A stretch of 64,000 nt of DNA from Diphasiastrum complanatum. Taxonomy: Eukaryota > Streptophyta > Lycopodiopsida > Lycopodiales > Lycopodiaceae. Of the stretch, positions 22,803 through 33,410 are shown piece after piece. Location of the stretch: contig CM055105.1 of assembly GCA_029204225.1 (NCBI GenBank), positions 14,642,221-14,706,220 on the forward strand, in the 5' to 3' direction. Under the pieces are notes generated by a model that searched no databases, was not told where the DNA came from, and worked only from the letters and a program-made list of their open reading frames with translations. The position numbers were made by a program, and so were the translations under genes. Every line of letters begins with the position of its first letter. The first letter of the stretch is position 1.

Positions 22803-23458
22803 TGTGGTATCAGAGGCGACTGGCCGGTCAGCTATGCGGATCTCACGGAAATGGCCAGTATTCGGGGTTCATCAAGACAACTATTGTGCAAGGTGTTGTC
22901 CACAGTGTAAGCACGGGTGCATCCACGATCGGGGTGGTCGGCAAAACGGGGGACTTGATGAGTCAAGGTGCTGCCCTTGAGGTGTAAGCACGGTCAGTTC
23001 TCGCGGTTCGGGCCTGGCGCTGTCTGCACGTAGGACAGATGAGGCAGTGTGCTGCCATTAGGTTGGTGTAAGCACAGTCTGTGCCTTGTGGTGTGCGGGG
23101 TGACACATTTGAACTGTACGGGTTAACCATTGATATAGAGATGCTACTCGAATTCGGGTGTAAAGCACGGGTGGTTAGCTGCCCGTGCGAGATAGCTGCC
23201 GATCGTTTAGTTACAAGGGCTATCGATCGAAAAGTGGTGGGGCGTGATTGTTGCAATGTGCTGCTTAATGGTGAAAGCACGGATAGTTGGAGGAGTGTCC
23301 TATCTGGGCTGATTTCGTGATCGATTTGTATGGGCGCGGCCAGGCAAAGGTCCGTTGGCAGGACCATCTCAAAGGGGGACCTTGTCTTTGTTACTTGTTC
23401 GTAAACCTGCCTGAGTGTCTTACTTGTATGTATTCGTGGTGAGTCTTAGTACTCGTGC
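22803..23458 (+). mobile_element. F1 leader with primer site, unit 1
   Basis: TGGTATCAGAGG at 22,805-22,816 matches the initiator-Met tRNA primer site at 11 of 12 places. The leader then contains five hairpin-forming repeats (22,893-23,280) and ends TTAGTACTCGTGC. It joins the next 3' domain directly, without segment S. Confidence 0.8.
22893..23280 (+). promoter_or_regulatory. Five iterated GTGCT...AGCAC hairpins
   Basis: Five short inverted repeats follow one another at 22,893-22,914, 22,968-22,991, 23,049-23,075, 23,141-23,168 and 23,258-23,280. Each pairs a 5' GTGCT-type arm with a 3' AGCAC arm over a loop of 12-18 bases, and each 3' arm lies in GTGTAAGCAC or GTGAAAGCAC. The first has a G-T pair, and the fourth has four pairs plus one mismatch. 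They sit just after the primer site, where retroelements carry packaging and dimerisation signals. Such a role is inference. Confidence 0.55.
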
Positions 23459-24417
23459 ATATGAGTACACTGGCTTGTGTTACGTGTAAGGCAGCTGATC
23501 AACGAAGGAACTGTGAAAGTTGAGTCTTGCATGAGAGACTTGGTATTTCGAACGGACGCTAAGAGACAATTCGCATTGAGATCGGACTAGTGCAAGCTCT
23601 GGGTGCATGTGTCTGATTCAAAGAGAGCTACATGAAGCCAAGCTCGATGTACCCTTCTTGTTTTGACTGTGAGACAACTGACCAGTGTTGGATTTGTGAA
23701 AGTCAAGTTTTGCACGACGGACATGGTGTTTCAAACAAACGCGAAGAGATAGTTCGTATGCGGATCAAACTGGTGCGACCCTTTGGCTCTCCACGAGGTC
23801 AATGGTTACATTTGGGCTGCTTCAAAGAGCGACTTGAAGCTAAGTGAGAGGTGCATTGCAGAGTACTCAATCTTTGCCTACCTTAAAGAGTACCAAGATC
23901 AGGCTGCGACAAGGAGAGAAATCAAGGTGCAGAAGCAGCAAGGCACAGAGTGGACCGTAAAGTGAGCAATCAAACGATAAATCCTTTGGCTCAAGGAGCC
24001 TTGATACCTACGCGGAACTGATCAAATCTAGAGCTCAATGAGCTCAACACAAAGTGCATCAAGGACAAATCAGTAGGAGCTCAAAGGAGTTCCAAAGTCA
24101 AAAAGTCAGAAGCGACAGGGGCGAATATTTCACAGAAAGGCCTCTGTCACCGGTTACTAAGGTTCTTGGGTTTCACGTAAGCGATATAAAATCTACGCTT
24201 CTCCTAGACAAAGAGATATTTTCAAATTATGTAATTTTTTAGTACAAAGAGTTGAGCCCTCGACTTGTGGTGTGCCAGCTTCAATGCTAAGAAAAAGTGG
24301 CTAGTCAATTGAGTAATGTGCCAAGTAGCTTAAATGTATATTTATTTTAATTCGGAGACACCTTTACTTTAATCTGACATCTGATGAGGACATCAGATTT
24401 TATAAAGGTGGTGTGGA
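23459..24417 (+). mobile_element. F1 3' internal domain, unit 2
   Basis: It begins ATATGAGTACACTGGC and ends at the purine tract AAAGGTGGTGTGGA (24,404-24,417). The small cysteine-bearing frame is open here for 71 codons (23,632-23,847). With the leader before it, it defines a 1.6-kb internal region between two LTRs. Confidence 0.8.
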
Positions 24418-24994
24418 TGTTGTAAATCTACCTTTATAAGCTTTACTTCCGGCGCCAGCATTGTCCCCGGCGCCAGCAGCGCCCCAGTTGCTCCCGGTGC
24501 CACTGTGACCAGAATCTAGCCGGCGCCAAGTTCCTATGGCTTAAAGTCTTTGATCGGTTCTAGCGAAGTCCAGAGAGCTCAGATCGATGTGCAATCACCT
24601 CACACGATGTAGGCATGATTAAAGGAAGCCTGGGGATCAATAATATCTAGAGAGAGAAAAACGTGCTTTACCAGCCTGGGTAGAGTGAGGGGTGTCGAAT
24701 CCCACCAATACTATAGGGGAGTGCGGGTTGCGAGCTCCAACCAAGTCTCAGCCTCCCTTGCTGTAATGTTGTCCTGGCACTCGCCTTGGCATGCCAGCTC
24801 CTCGGAGACTAGGGTAGGTCACACACTTGAAATGTAACCTTCTCAGATTTATCATTAAAGTGGGATTTTCCTCAAACTGACTCTGATTACCTTCTCAGAT
24901 TTGTCATCAAAGTGGGATTTTCCTCAAACTAACTCTGATTACCTTCTGGGTTTCATGTTTTCGGTAAAAGCGCCAGTTGTAAGGCCGCTTCAAC
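24418..24994 (+). mobile_element. F1 LTR2, truncated
   Basis: It starts TGTTGTAAATCTACC and breaks after TGTAAGGCCGCTTCAA, where minus-oriented leader begins. It carries a private 52-bp tandem duplication (TCTCAGATTT at 24,841 and 24,893) and an extra ATG in CATGTTTTCGG, both shared only with LTR7 at 39,162-40,370. Confidence 0.85.
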
Positions 24995-25302
24995 TCTGTC
25001 ACCCCGCACCGCACAAGGCACAGACTGTGCTTACACCAAACTAATGGCAGCACACTGCCTCATCTGTCCTACGTGCAGACAGCACCAGGCCCAAACCGCG
25101 AGAACTGACCGTGCTTACACCTCAAGGGCAACACCTTGACTGATCAAGTCCCCCGTTCTGCCGACCACCCCGATCGTGGATGCACCACCCGTGCTTACAC
25201 TGTGGGCAGCACCTTGCACAACAGTTGTCTTGATGAACCCCAAATAGTGGCCATTTCCGTGAGATCCGCATAGCTGACCGGCCAGTCACCACTGATACCA
25301 CA
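24995..25302 (-). mobile_element. F1 leader, partial
   Basis: Minus-oriented leader carrying the hairpin repeats nearest the primer site, followed by the primer site complement GATACCA at 25,294-25,300. Confidence 0.75.
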
Positions 25303-26433
25303 TGTAGCGCAGGCATCCCAAAGGGAGCCGGAAACCACGACTTAGCTTCCCAGCCTTCGACTCTTGCCATCGAAACCCACTTGCCATACAAGCAGCCAAC
25401 TCGCCAACAACGATCAGACTTAACCAACTTGAAGTTCCGAAAACCAACATTGAGATCCAACCTGGCACCGTGCCAGATAGGGGGTCCCAATGTGGGTGAC
25501 TTCCCTCCAAGCAAGCCGCCCGACGTACATCAAACTTAACCAACTCGAAGCTTCGTTACAAACGAGTAACATCCAATCCAAGCAAGCGGTCTGACTTACA
25601 TCAGACTTAACCAATTGAAAGCTTCGTCACGAGCGCTGGAAGCCAACCTGGCGCCACGCCAGACTGGACAGCCATAAACAGGTAACTTCCACCCAAGCAA
25701 GCCATCCAACTCAACCGACAGGTTAGAGCCCGTTCCCCAAGAGCTTAACCCATTCACGTTCATGCAAGGAACACTCAGAACCACAAGCCATGACAGATAT
25801 GCTGACAACCAGTTCTTGGACCGAATGGTCCCGACAGCATACCGCTGGCGCCACGGACCGAATGGTCCCGACGGCATACCGCTAGCGTCCCGGGAGACGA
25901 CCCTCAGCTATGTGCCAACTTAAAAAATTTTGAAGCGGCCTTACAACTGGCGCTTTTATCAAAAACTGAAATCCAGAAGGGAATCAGAGTCAGTTTGAGA
26001 AAAATCCACTTTAATGATAAATCTGAGAAGGTTACATTTCAAGTGTGTCACCTACCCTAGTCTCCGGGGAGCTGGCATGCCAAGGGGAGTGCCAGGACAA
26101 CATTACAGCAAGGGAGACTGAGACTTGGTTGGAGCTCGCAACCCGCACACCCCTATAGTATTGGTGGGATTCGGCACCCCGCACTCTATACAGGCTGGTA
26201 AACCACGTTTTTGTCTCTCTAGATATTATTGATCCCCAGGCTTCCTTTAATCATGCCTAGATCGTGTGAGGTGATTGCACATCGATCTGAGCTCTCTGGA
26301 CTTCGCTATAACCGATCAAAGAATTTCAGCCATAGGAACTTGGCGCCGGCTGAATTCTGGTCACAGTGGTGCCCAGAGCAACTGGGGCGCTACTGGCGCC
26401 GGAAGTAAAGCTTATAAAGGTAGATTTACAACA
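25303..26433 (-). mobile_element. F1 LTR3, 1131 bp
   Basis: Complete on the minus strand, from TGTTGTAAATC (26,433) to GCGCTACA (25,303). It shows a 37-bp tandem repeat (GGACCGAATGG at 25,818 and 25,855), three CAAGCAAGC motifs (25,508, 25,579, 25,694) and a GGCGCC-rich patch at 26,340-26,402. Confidence 0.88.
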
Positions 26434-27383
26434 TCCACCCCACCTTTATAAAATCTGATGTCCTCATCACATGTCAGATTAAAGTAAAGGTGTCTCCCAA
26501 TTAAAATAAATATACATTTAAGATACTTGGCACAATTAACATTGAACCTGGCACACCACAAGTCGGGGGCTTGGCTTTTTGTTCTGAAAAATTACATAAC
26601 TTGAAAATATCTCTTTGTCTGGGAAAAGCGTAGATTTTATATCGCTTACATAAAACCCAAGAACCTTATTAACTGGTGACAGAGGCCTTTCTGTGAAATG
26701 TTCGCCCCTGTCGCTTCTGACTTTTTGACTTTGGAACTCCTTTGAGCTCCTGATTTGTCCTTGATGCACTTTGTGCTGAGCCCCCTGAGCTCCAGATTTG
26801 ATCAGTTCCGCACAGGTATCAAGGCTCCCTGAGCCAAAGGATTTATCATCTGATTGCCCACTTTATGGTCCACTCCGTGCCTTGTTGCTTCTGCACCTTG
26901 ATTTCTCTCCTTGTCGCAGCCTGATCTTGATACTTTTCCTTCTTGGCTCTTTCAGGTAGGCAAAGATCGAGTACTCCGCAATGCACCTCTCACTTAGCTC
27001 GAAGTAGCTCTTTGAATCAGCCCAAATGTAACCATTGACCTCGTGGAGAGCCAAAGGGTCGCACCAGTTTGATACGCATACGAACTATCTCTTCGCATTT
27101 GTTTGAAGCACCATGTCCGTCGTGCAAAACTTGACTTTCACAAATCCAACACTGGTCAGTTGTCTCACAGTCAAAACAAGAAGTGTACATCGAGCTTGGC
27201 TTCAAGTAGCTCTCTTTGAATCAGACACATGCACCCAGAGCTTGCACTAGTCCGATCTCAATGCGAACTGTCCCTTAGTGTCCGTTCAAAATACCAAGTC
27301 TCTCATGCAAGACTCAACTTTCACAGTTCCTTCATTGATCAGCTGCCTTACACGTAACACAAGCCAGTGTACTCATATGTTTC
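26434..27383 (-). mobile_element. F1 3' internal domain, minus copy
   Basis: The reverse-oriented domain runs from the purine-tract complement TCCACCCCACCTTT to GTACTCATATG. The 62-codon cysteine-bearing frame is open (27,017-27,205). At its far end a short TTTCCTCACCATTGCT piece of segment S precedes an orientation switch. Confidence 0.8.
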
Positions 27384-28003
27384 CTCACCATTGCTGGGCC
27401 ACGGTTTGGAGTTGATCAAAACAACAGTTGTGCACGGTGCTGCACACAGTGTAAGCGCGGGTGCGTCCACGGTCGGGGTGGTCGGCAGAACGGGGGACTT
27501 GATGAGTCAAGGTGCTACCCTTGAGGTGTAAGCACGGTCAGTTCTCGCGGTTCGGGCCTGGCGCTCTCTGTACGTAGTACAGATGAGTAGTGTGCTGCCA
27601 TTAGGTTGGTGTAAGCACGGTTTGTGCCTTCTGGGGTGCGGGGTGACATACATTCGAACTGTACGGGTTAACCATTGATACGGAGATGCTGCTTGAATTC
27701 GGGTGTAAAGCACGGGTGGTTAGCTGTCGGTGCGGGATAGCTGCCGATCGTTTAGCTATAAGGGCTATCGACCAAAAAGTGGTGGGGCGTGACTGAGGCA
27801 ATGTGCTGCTTAATGGTGAAAGCACGAATAGTTGGAGGGGTGTCCTATGTGGGCTGATTCTGTGATCGATTTGTATGGGCGAGGTCAGGCAAGGGTCCGT
27901 TGGCAGGACCATCTCAAAGGGGGACCTTGTCTTTGTTACTTGTTAGTAAACCTGCCTGAGTGTCTTACTTGTATGTATTTGTGGTGAGTCTTAGTACTCG
28001 TGC
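27384..28003 (+). mobile_element. F1 leader of the S-containing unit
   Basis: The plus-oriented leader lacks its primer site (it starts within the leader near 27,398) but keeps the hairpin repeats, here with GTGTAAGCGC in the first. It ends TTAGTACTCGTGC and runs into segment S. Confidence 0.75.
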
Positions 28004-28717
28004 TTTGTCTGGTTTGCATGATTGCCTGTGATACAACGAGCTGATGGCTCGAGAAGGAACCTTTCTTTTGAAGGCTGATACCATCAAACAAAGAGGACTA
28101 CAGAATCTGTGGGACAAATTTGCAGTTCAAGTACTCGCACGTGAACGGCAACGAAACGACTCAATGTTTGCAAAGGATGGATGGCTAGCATGTTTCTTGG
28201 GTTAGTTTCATTTGCGACAATGCCCACCAGACGCAAGCAGAAAGTCAAAAGTTGGAAAGGGCAATTTCAGGGGAGATTTTCTATGGAGCAGTTGGTCTTC
28301 ATTTTGGGACGGCCACCTTCAGAACTGAAACTCACTGAGCATGGGTGATATCCAGTATCAGTTGGGTTTTTCCTCAAAGGGGACAGACTAGGATCCTCTT
28401 CAAAGATTGGCAACAAGCTGGATCGAGCCATAATCCTAGCAGATGGGAAGCAAAGTGTTGGAAAGGCTTTTTGTCCGAAGAGCTATACTCTAAGTCTGAT
28501 CAGCTGATTTTATAAGTGGAGGGCAACTATCACACACACCTCTCTCTTGGGGAAAATTTTGAATGAAAGTTGATCAAAACGAGAGCAAATTCAAGGTGGC
28601 CTAGCCATACTCACACGAGGAGATTGGCGAACTTTGGATCTAATAAGTTGACAAGTTTTTGTTGTGGAAAGGAAAGCGTGTTATAGGCTTTCTCTGGACC
28701 AGCAATGATGAGGAAAC
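28004..28717 (+). pseudogene. F1 segment S with broken ORF
   Basis: The 714-bp segment lies between leader and 3' domain and is missing from three other units at one identical junction (GTGC/ATATGAG). An ATG at 28,044 opens 53 codons (MAREGTFLLKADTIKQRGL...) to TAG at 28,203. Other frames continue the protein-like signal with MPTRRKQKVKSWKGQFQGR, MEQLVFILGRPPSEL and a KIGNKLDRAIILADGK stretch. The inverted copy at 41,999-42,715 has a one-base insertion early in the same ORF. It may be all that is left of gag or of a captured gene; I recognise no domain. Confidence 0.5.
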
Positions 28718-29669
28718 ATATGAGTACGCTGGCTTGTGTTACGTGTAAGGCAGCTGATCAATGAAGGAACTGTGAAAGTTGAGTCTTGCATGAGAGACTT
28801 GGTATTTCGAACGGACGCTAAGGGACAGTTCACGTTGAGATCGGACTAGTGTAGACTCTGGGTGCATGTGTCTGATTCAAAGAGAGCTACTTGAAGCCAA
28901 GCTCGATGTACACTTCTTGTTTTGACTGTGAGGCAACTGACCAGTAATGGAATTGTGAAAGTCAAGTTTTGCGCGACGGACATGGTGCTTCAAACAAACG
29001 CGAAGAGATAGTTCAGATGCAGATCAAACTGGTGTGACCCTTTGGCTTTCCACGAGGTCAATGGTTACATTTGGGCTGATTCAAGAGAGCTACTTCAAGC
29101 TAAGTGAGAGGTGCATTGCGGAGTACTCAATCTTTGCCTACCTTAAAGAGCCAAGATGGAAAAGTATCAAGATCAGGCTGGGACAAGGAGAGAAACCAAG
29201 GTGCAGAAGCAACAAGGCACGGAGTGGATGACAAAGTGGACAATCAAACGATAAATCCTTTGGCTTAGGGAGCCTTGATACCTGTGCGGAACTGATCAAA
29301 TCTGGAGCTCAGGGAGCTCAACACAAAGTGCATCAAGGACAAATTTTAAGCTCAAAGGAGTTCCAAAGTCGAAATTCAGAAGCGACAGGTGCGAACATTT
29401 CAAAGAAAGGCCTTTGTCACCAGTTTTACGAAAGCGATATCAAATCTACGCTTATCCCAGACAAAGAGATATGTTCAAGTTATGTAATTTTTCAATACAA
29501 AGAGCTGAGCCTCCGACTTGTGGTGTGCCAGCTTCAATGTTAATAAAAAGTGGCCAGTAAATTGAGTACTGTGCCAAGTAGCTTAAATGTATAATTTTTT
29601 AATTTGGAGACACCTTTATTTTAATCTGATATCTGATGAGGACATCAGATTTTATAAAGGTGGGGTGGA
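28718..29669 (+). mobile_element. F1 3' internal domain, S-containing unit
   Basis: It has the same organisation as the others, ending at the purine tract 29,656-29,669. The small cysteine-bearing frame is broken here by a TAA (ACCAGTAATGG). It shares variants such as GAGGCAACTGACCAG with the fragment at 41,649-41,998. Confidence 0.8.
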
Positions 29670-30868
29670 TGTTGTAAAGCTACCTTTACAAGCTTTACAC
29701 CCGGCGCCACTGGCGCCAGGTATGTCCCCGGTGCCAGCAGTGCCCCTGCTGCTCCCGACGCCAATGGCGCCGGCTCCGCTCCCGCTGCCACTGTGTCCAG
29801 AATTCAGTCGGCGCCAAGTTCCTATGGCTGAAAATCTCTGATTGGTTCTAGCGGAGTCCAGAGAGCTTAGATCGATGTGCAATCACCTCACACGATCTGG
29901 GCATGATTAAAGGAAGCCTGGGGATCAATAAAATCTAGAGAGAGAAAATGACCTTCTAGAAAGAGAAAATCCTTGAGAGAGAAAAACATGCTTTACCAGC
30001 TTGGGTAGAATGCTTGGTATGAGGGAGGGTGCCGAATCACACCAATTCTATAGGGGAGTGCGGGTTGCGACTCAGGGCAAGCTCCAACCAAGTCTCAGCC
30101 TCCCTTGTTGGAATGTTGTCATGGCTCTCGCCTTGGGATGCTAGCTCCCCGGAGACTAGTGTCGGTCACACACTTGAAATGTAACCTTCTCAGATTTATC
30201 AATAAATTGGGATTTTCCTCAAACTGACTTTCATTACCTTCTGGGTTTCAGTTTTCGGTAAAAGCGCTAGTTGTAAGGCCGCTTCAAAATTTTTAAGTTG
30301 GCACATAGCTGAGGGTCGTATCCCGGGATGCCATTCGGTCCGTGGCGCCAACCGTATGCTGTCGAGACCATTTGGTCCAGGAACTAGTTGTCTCCATCTC
30401 TGTCGGGGCGCTTGTGGTTTTGAGTGTTTCTTGCATGAACGTGAATGGGTTAAGCTCTTGGGAAACGGGCTCTAACCTGTCGGCTGAGTTCGATGGCTTG
30501 CTTGGGTGGAAGTTACCTGTTTATGGCTGTCCAGTCTGGCGTGGCGAAGCTTTCAGTTGGTTAAGTCTGATGTAAGTCAGACCGCTTGCTTGGATTGGAT
30601 GTTACTCGTTTGTAACGAAGCTTCGAGTTGGTTAAGTTTGATGTATGTCAGGCGGCTTGCTTGGAGGGAAGTCACCCACATCGGGACCCCTGATCTGGCA
30701 TGGCGCCAGGTTGGATCTCAATGTTGGTTTTTGGAACTTCAAGTTGGTTAAGTTTGATCGTTGTTGGCGAGTTGGCTGCTTGTATGTCAAGTGGGTTTGG
30801 ATGGCAAGAGTTGAAGGCTGGGAAGCTTTGTCGTGGTTCCCGGTTCCCTTTGGGATGTCTGCGCTACA
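29670..30868 (+). mobile_element. F1 LTR4, subfamily II, 1199 bp
   Basis: It runs from TGTTGTAAAGCTACC to GCGCTACA. Diagnostic differences from LTR1-3 and 5-7 are AAAGCT for AAATCT at the start, CTTTACAAGC for CTTTATAAGC, and an extra block with GAAAATCCTTGAGAGAG near 29,960. It ends exactly at the LTR terminus but is followed by a reversed LTR fragment, not by a primer site. Confidence 0.85.
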
Positions 30869-31178
30869 TCCAGGCTGGTAAAGCACATTTTTCTCTCTCT
30901 AAAAAGTCATTTTCTCTCTCTAGATTTTCTTGATACACAGACTTCCTTTAATCATGCCTAGATCGTGTGAGGTGATTGCACATTGATCTGAGCTCTCTGG
31001 ACTTCGCTAGAACCGATCAAAGATTTTCAGCCATAGGAACTTGGCACCGGCTTGATTCTGGTCACAGTGGCATCGGGAGCGGCGCAGGCGCCGTTGGCAC
31101 CAGGAGCAGCAGGGCGTTGCTGGCGCCGGGGACAATGCTGGCACTGGAAGTAAAGCTTGTAAAGGTAGCTTTACAACA
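30869..31178 (-). mobile_element. F1 LTR fragment, subfamily II
   Basis: It starts in mid-LTR at TCCAGGCTGGTAAAGC and ends at the true LTR terminus TTTACAACA (31,178). Beyond it the F1 array ends. Confidence 0.8.
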
Positions 31179-31747
31179 GTATCACATTGGTCTTCTGAAT
31201 TGAAAATTGTATACATTCAGCTATTTCAATGAAGTGCATATTGTATTCTTCAACTATAGATGTTTGTCGAATGAAATACCATCTTTGAATGATTTTCTTG
31301 AAAAGACTTCAATAGTTCTATGTCAGAACAAAAACCAACGATTTCTGGTACGAGCCAATACTTTATATTTCATCCAGTTTTGCCGCAAAATATGAGCAGG
31401 ACTGTTGAGATATTTTTCCACTATCGTCAATAAATCTTGACCAATATATTGATTTATGGAAAAATATTGAATGATACTTTTCCAACCATTCTTTAATTAG
31501 AATAGGACTTGTGGTTCTCTATCCCCCCCACTGTCTAGACTGTTATTGTTGTGCAACAACATAGATAGCGTATTGCTCTGAAGATGAACATCTTGATTAG
31601 TATTATAATTCCATTGGTCATTACCAACCGAAGATTAATCGGGTTCCATCGTATATGTTGGAGGAGCATGTTGTACTAGTCTAGGAGCTGGCAAATCTAA
31701 TCAATCCAGAAAAATCCAAGACCATTGGCCTTTCCATCAAGTGCCTT
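31179..31747. other. No intact gene; possible decayed minus-strand coding
   Basis: Minus-strand frames around 31,320-31,500 read protein-like stretches (for example GQDLLTIVEKYLNS and ILRQNWMKYKVLARTR) but are short and broken. They may continue the gag-like relic next to them. I make no family call. Confidence 0.3.
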
Positions 31748-31945
31748 TGGATTATTCCTATATTGGAATTTTTTGTTGAATAACCCGAAGATTAAACAAA
31801 CAAAAAGTTGTCTCATGTCCAAAAGAATTGCATAGATGACAAGAAGTATCCTTCATACGCTTTTTCATGGTCACTCATTTATGGTGTGATTTCCAGTATA
31901 GATCGCACACCATAGATTTTCCCTACTAGGAAATTTTTTAGCCAT
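31748..31945 (-). pseudogene. Gag-like relic with CCHC zinc knuckle
   Basis: On the minus strand, ATG 31,945 opens MAKKFPSRENLWCAIYTGNH and, after a frame change near 31,880, ATG 31,868 opens a frame with CHLCNSFGHETTFC at about 31,840-31,800. That is CX2CX4HX4C, the zinc knuckle of retroelement Gag and of some transposases. A TAG follows near 31,755. Orientation is the same as the F2 LTR just above it, but whether it ever belonged to that element is unknown. Confidence 0.5.
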
Positions 31946-32400
31946 CTTATCAGTTGCTTTAATGCTCTAGGCTTGCTGGTCTTCTAACATTAGAGAAATT
32001 CCAAAATAAAAAATGAACTTTTGTAAAGATACTGTTATTTTTTTTCTCTAGGCCCAATCAAATTGTACACATTCCAAATCTACGTAACATAGCTCAAATA
32101 AATTGGAAAATTAAGATATATTATAGCAAAATTTGAAATTGTCGTTGGGCAGCATGGAGAAATTCCATTGGTTGGCTTTTCTTGCCTAGTATGTGCCAAT
32201 CTACCTGACATCAATACCTCAGGTTAAATTTGTTTAACTATGTTGGTTAGGATTAAAGAAGTTTTTTAACTAGTAGCTACAGTTACGGAATGGTAGCATG
32301 CATAGTAACATAAAGTTGCTATTGTAATTTTCTTGTGGGAATAATGTGATATGAAAGACTAAATTGAATATTATTCATAAGATATTTTGGCGCCCAAGCT

Positions 32401-32742
32401 TTGGCAATAACAATGGCGAGGCCAAGATGTACAATTGACTCTGTGATACTTATGAGAAAGATGAAGTTGATAAGTGGATGTGACAAAATATACAAAAACT
32501 TCATGGGTGTTGCTGCATCCGTCATCATAGGGCAATTTTCAATTGAAGAAAAGAGCAAACATGACATACAAAAATTATTGGAAAGCAAGGATTCCGGAGT
32601 TCTTGGAGGACATTCAATATCAGATGTATTGGTACAACAAGTTTACATGCATTCAGAAATAAAAGTACAAGATGTCAATCCTCACTATCATCAAAAATGT
32701 AATTGTAGTATAACAAATGTTTGCACTTTGTTGCTATTATAG
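32401..32742 (+). pseudogene. Altered copy of the 89-residue ORF family
   Basis: The plus frame starts MAITMARPRCTIDSVILMRK, matching MERRPRSTIDPVIL at 10,862 (minus) and the start of the intact frame at 19,996 (minus). It then shifts frame relative to the intact copy (SIEEKSKHDIQKLLESKD is the other-frame reading of the basic patch) and stays open to 32,742. The long frame is likely accidental after the shift. Confidence 0.4.
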
Positions 32743-32958
32743 AGCTATTTTTATTTCAAATCTTCATAGAATAACATCCATGATAGAAAGTATTTCTTCT
32801 TTCAGTCTTTATATCCATCAAACATAAGTGAATGGGAGCAAGCACAATCACTTGCAAGGATATTGGACGTGATTCACTCTGATGTTGGGAAGTTGCAATA
32901 CAGAGGGAGAATTCCAAAGGATCTCTCAAATAATGGTATCTTCTTTTATGAATCTAAA

Positions 32959-33410
32959 TGTAAAGACCACTAGGGAATACCCCTAAGATGAGAATAGGAA
33001 AAAACACAACAAGAGAGACTATGGATTACGACCACCCAACCAATCCTAGATCCCTCCTGGATCTAGCCCCCAAGTCATGCCATGTGATAGCAAGAGGAGA
33101 AGAGCTCAACTGGTTACCTAGACCATAGTTGTCGACGAGATAATGTCTACCTTGATATATAGAGAGTAGGATTTTGTGCATGAGCCCATGCAATCCCCAT
33201 GCAGGTCAACTATAAATAGATCAGAGCTCTTCATGCATTCCTTCTGCCTATATCTGTCACACATAAATGCACTACTCCATATGTCTCAATTATAGTGTCT
33301 GGGTCCTCTCAAGGTCATTAGTCACCAACAGGCCTCGACGTGGAATAAAATCTAGGCATGACCAATAATCTCAAACTATTCCATGTTCGTTGCTGAATAT
33401 GGCCGTAACA
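32959..33410 (-). mobile_element. F2 3' LTR, minus strand
   Basis: On the minus strand it runs from TGTTACGGCC (33,410) to GTCTTTACA (32,959). The purine tract GGGAGGAAGAA precedes it at 33,411-33,425. It is about 30 bp shorter than the LTR at 9,828 because of small deletions. Confidence 0.75.

Larger units (their letters stand above)
20860..31178. mobile_element. F1 LTR-element array A
   Basis: Ten kilobases consist only of pieces of one LTR element in changing orientation: 3' domain, LTR1, leader, 3' domain, LTR2 (plus); leader, LTR3, 3' domain (minus); leader, segment S, 3' domain, LTR4 (plus); LTR fragment (minus). No RT, integrase, protease or gag domain is visible in any unit. Head-to-tail units share single LTRs, as expected from unequal recombination between LTRs. 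The three orientation switches (about 24,995, 27,398 and 30,869) need another mechanism or an assembly error. Numerous reading frames of 60-140 codons across the LTRs are repeat shadows. Confidence 0.85.

Noticed and set aside
22562-22987. 141- and 129-codon overlapping frames across F1 LTR and leader, with many relatives on both strands
   Set aside because: They cross the LTR/primer-site boundary, occur in overlapping frames and have no domain; they are shadows of the repeated, GC-rich LTR.
22905-23280. CRISPR-like or tandem-repeat array reading of the GTAAGCAC motifs
   Set aside because: Repeats are short, diverged and unequally spaced inside a plant LTR-element leader; leader hairpins explain them better.
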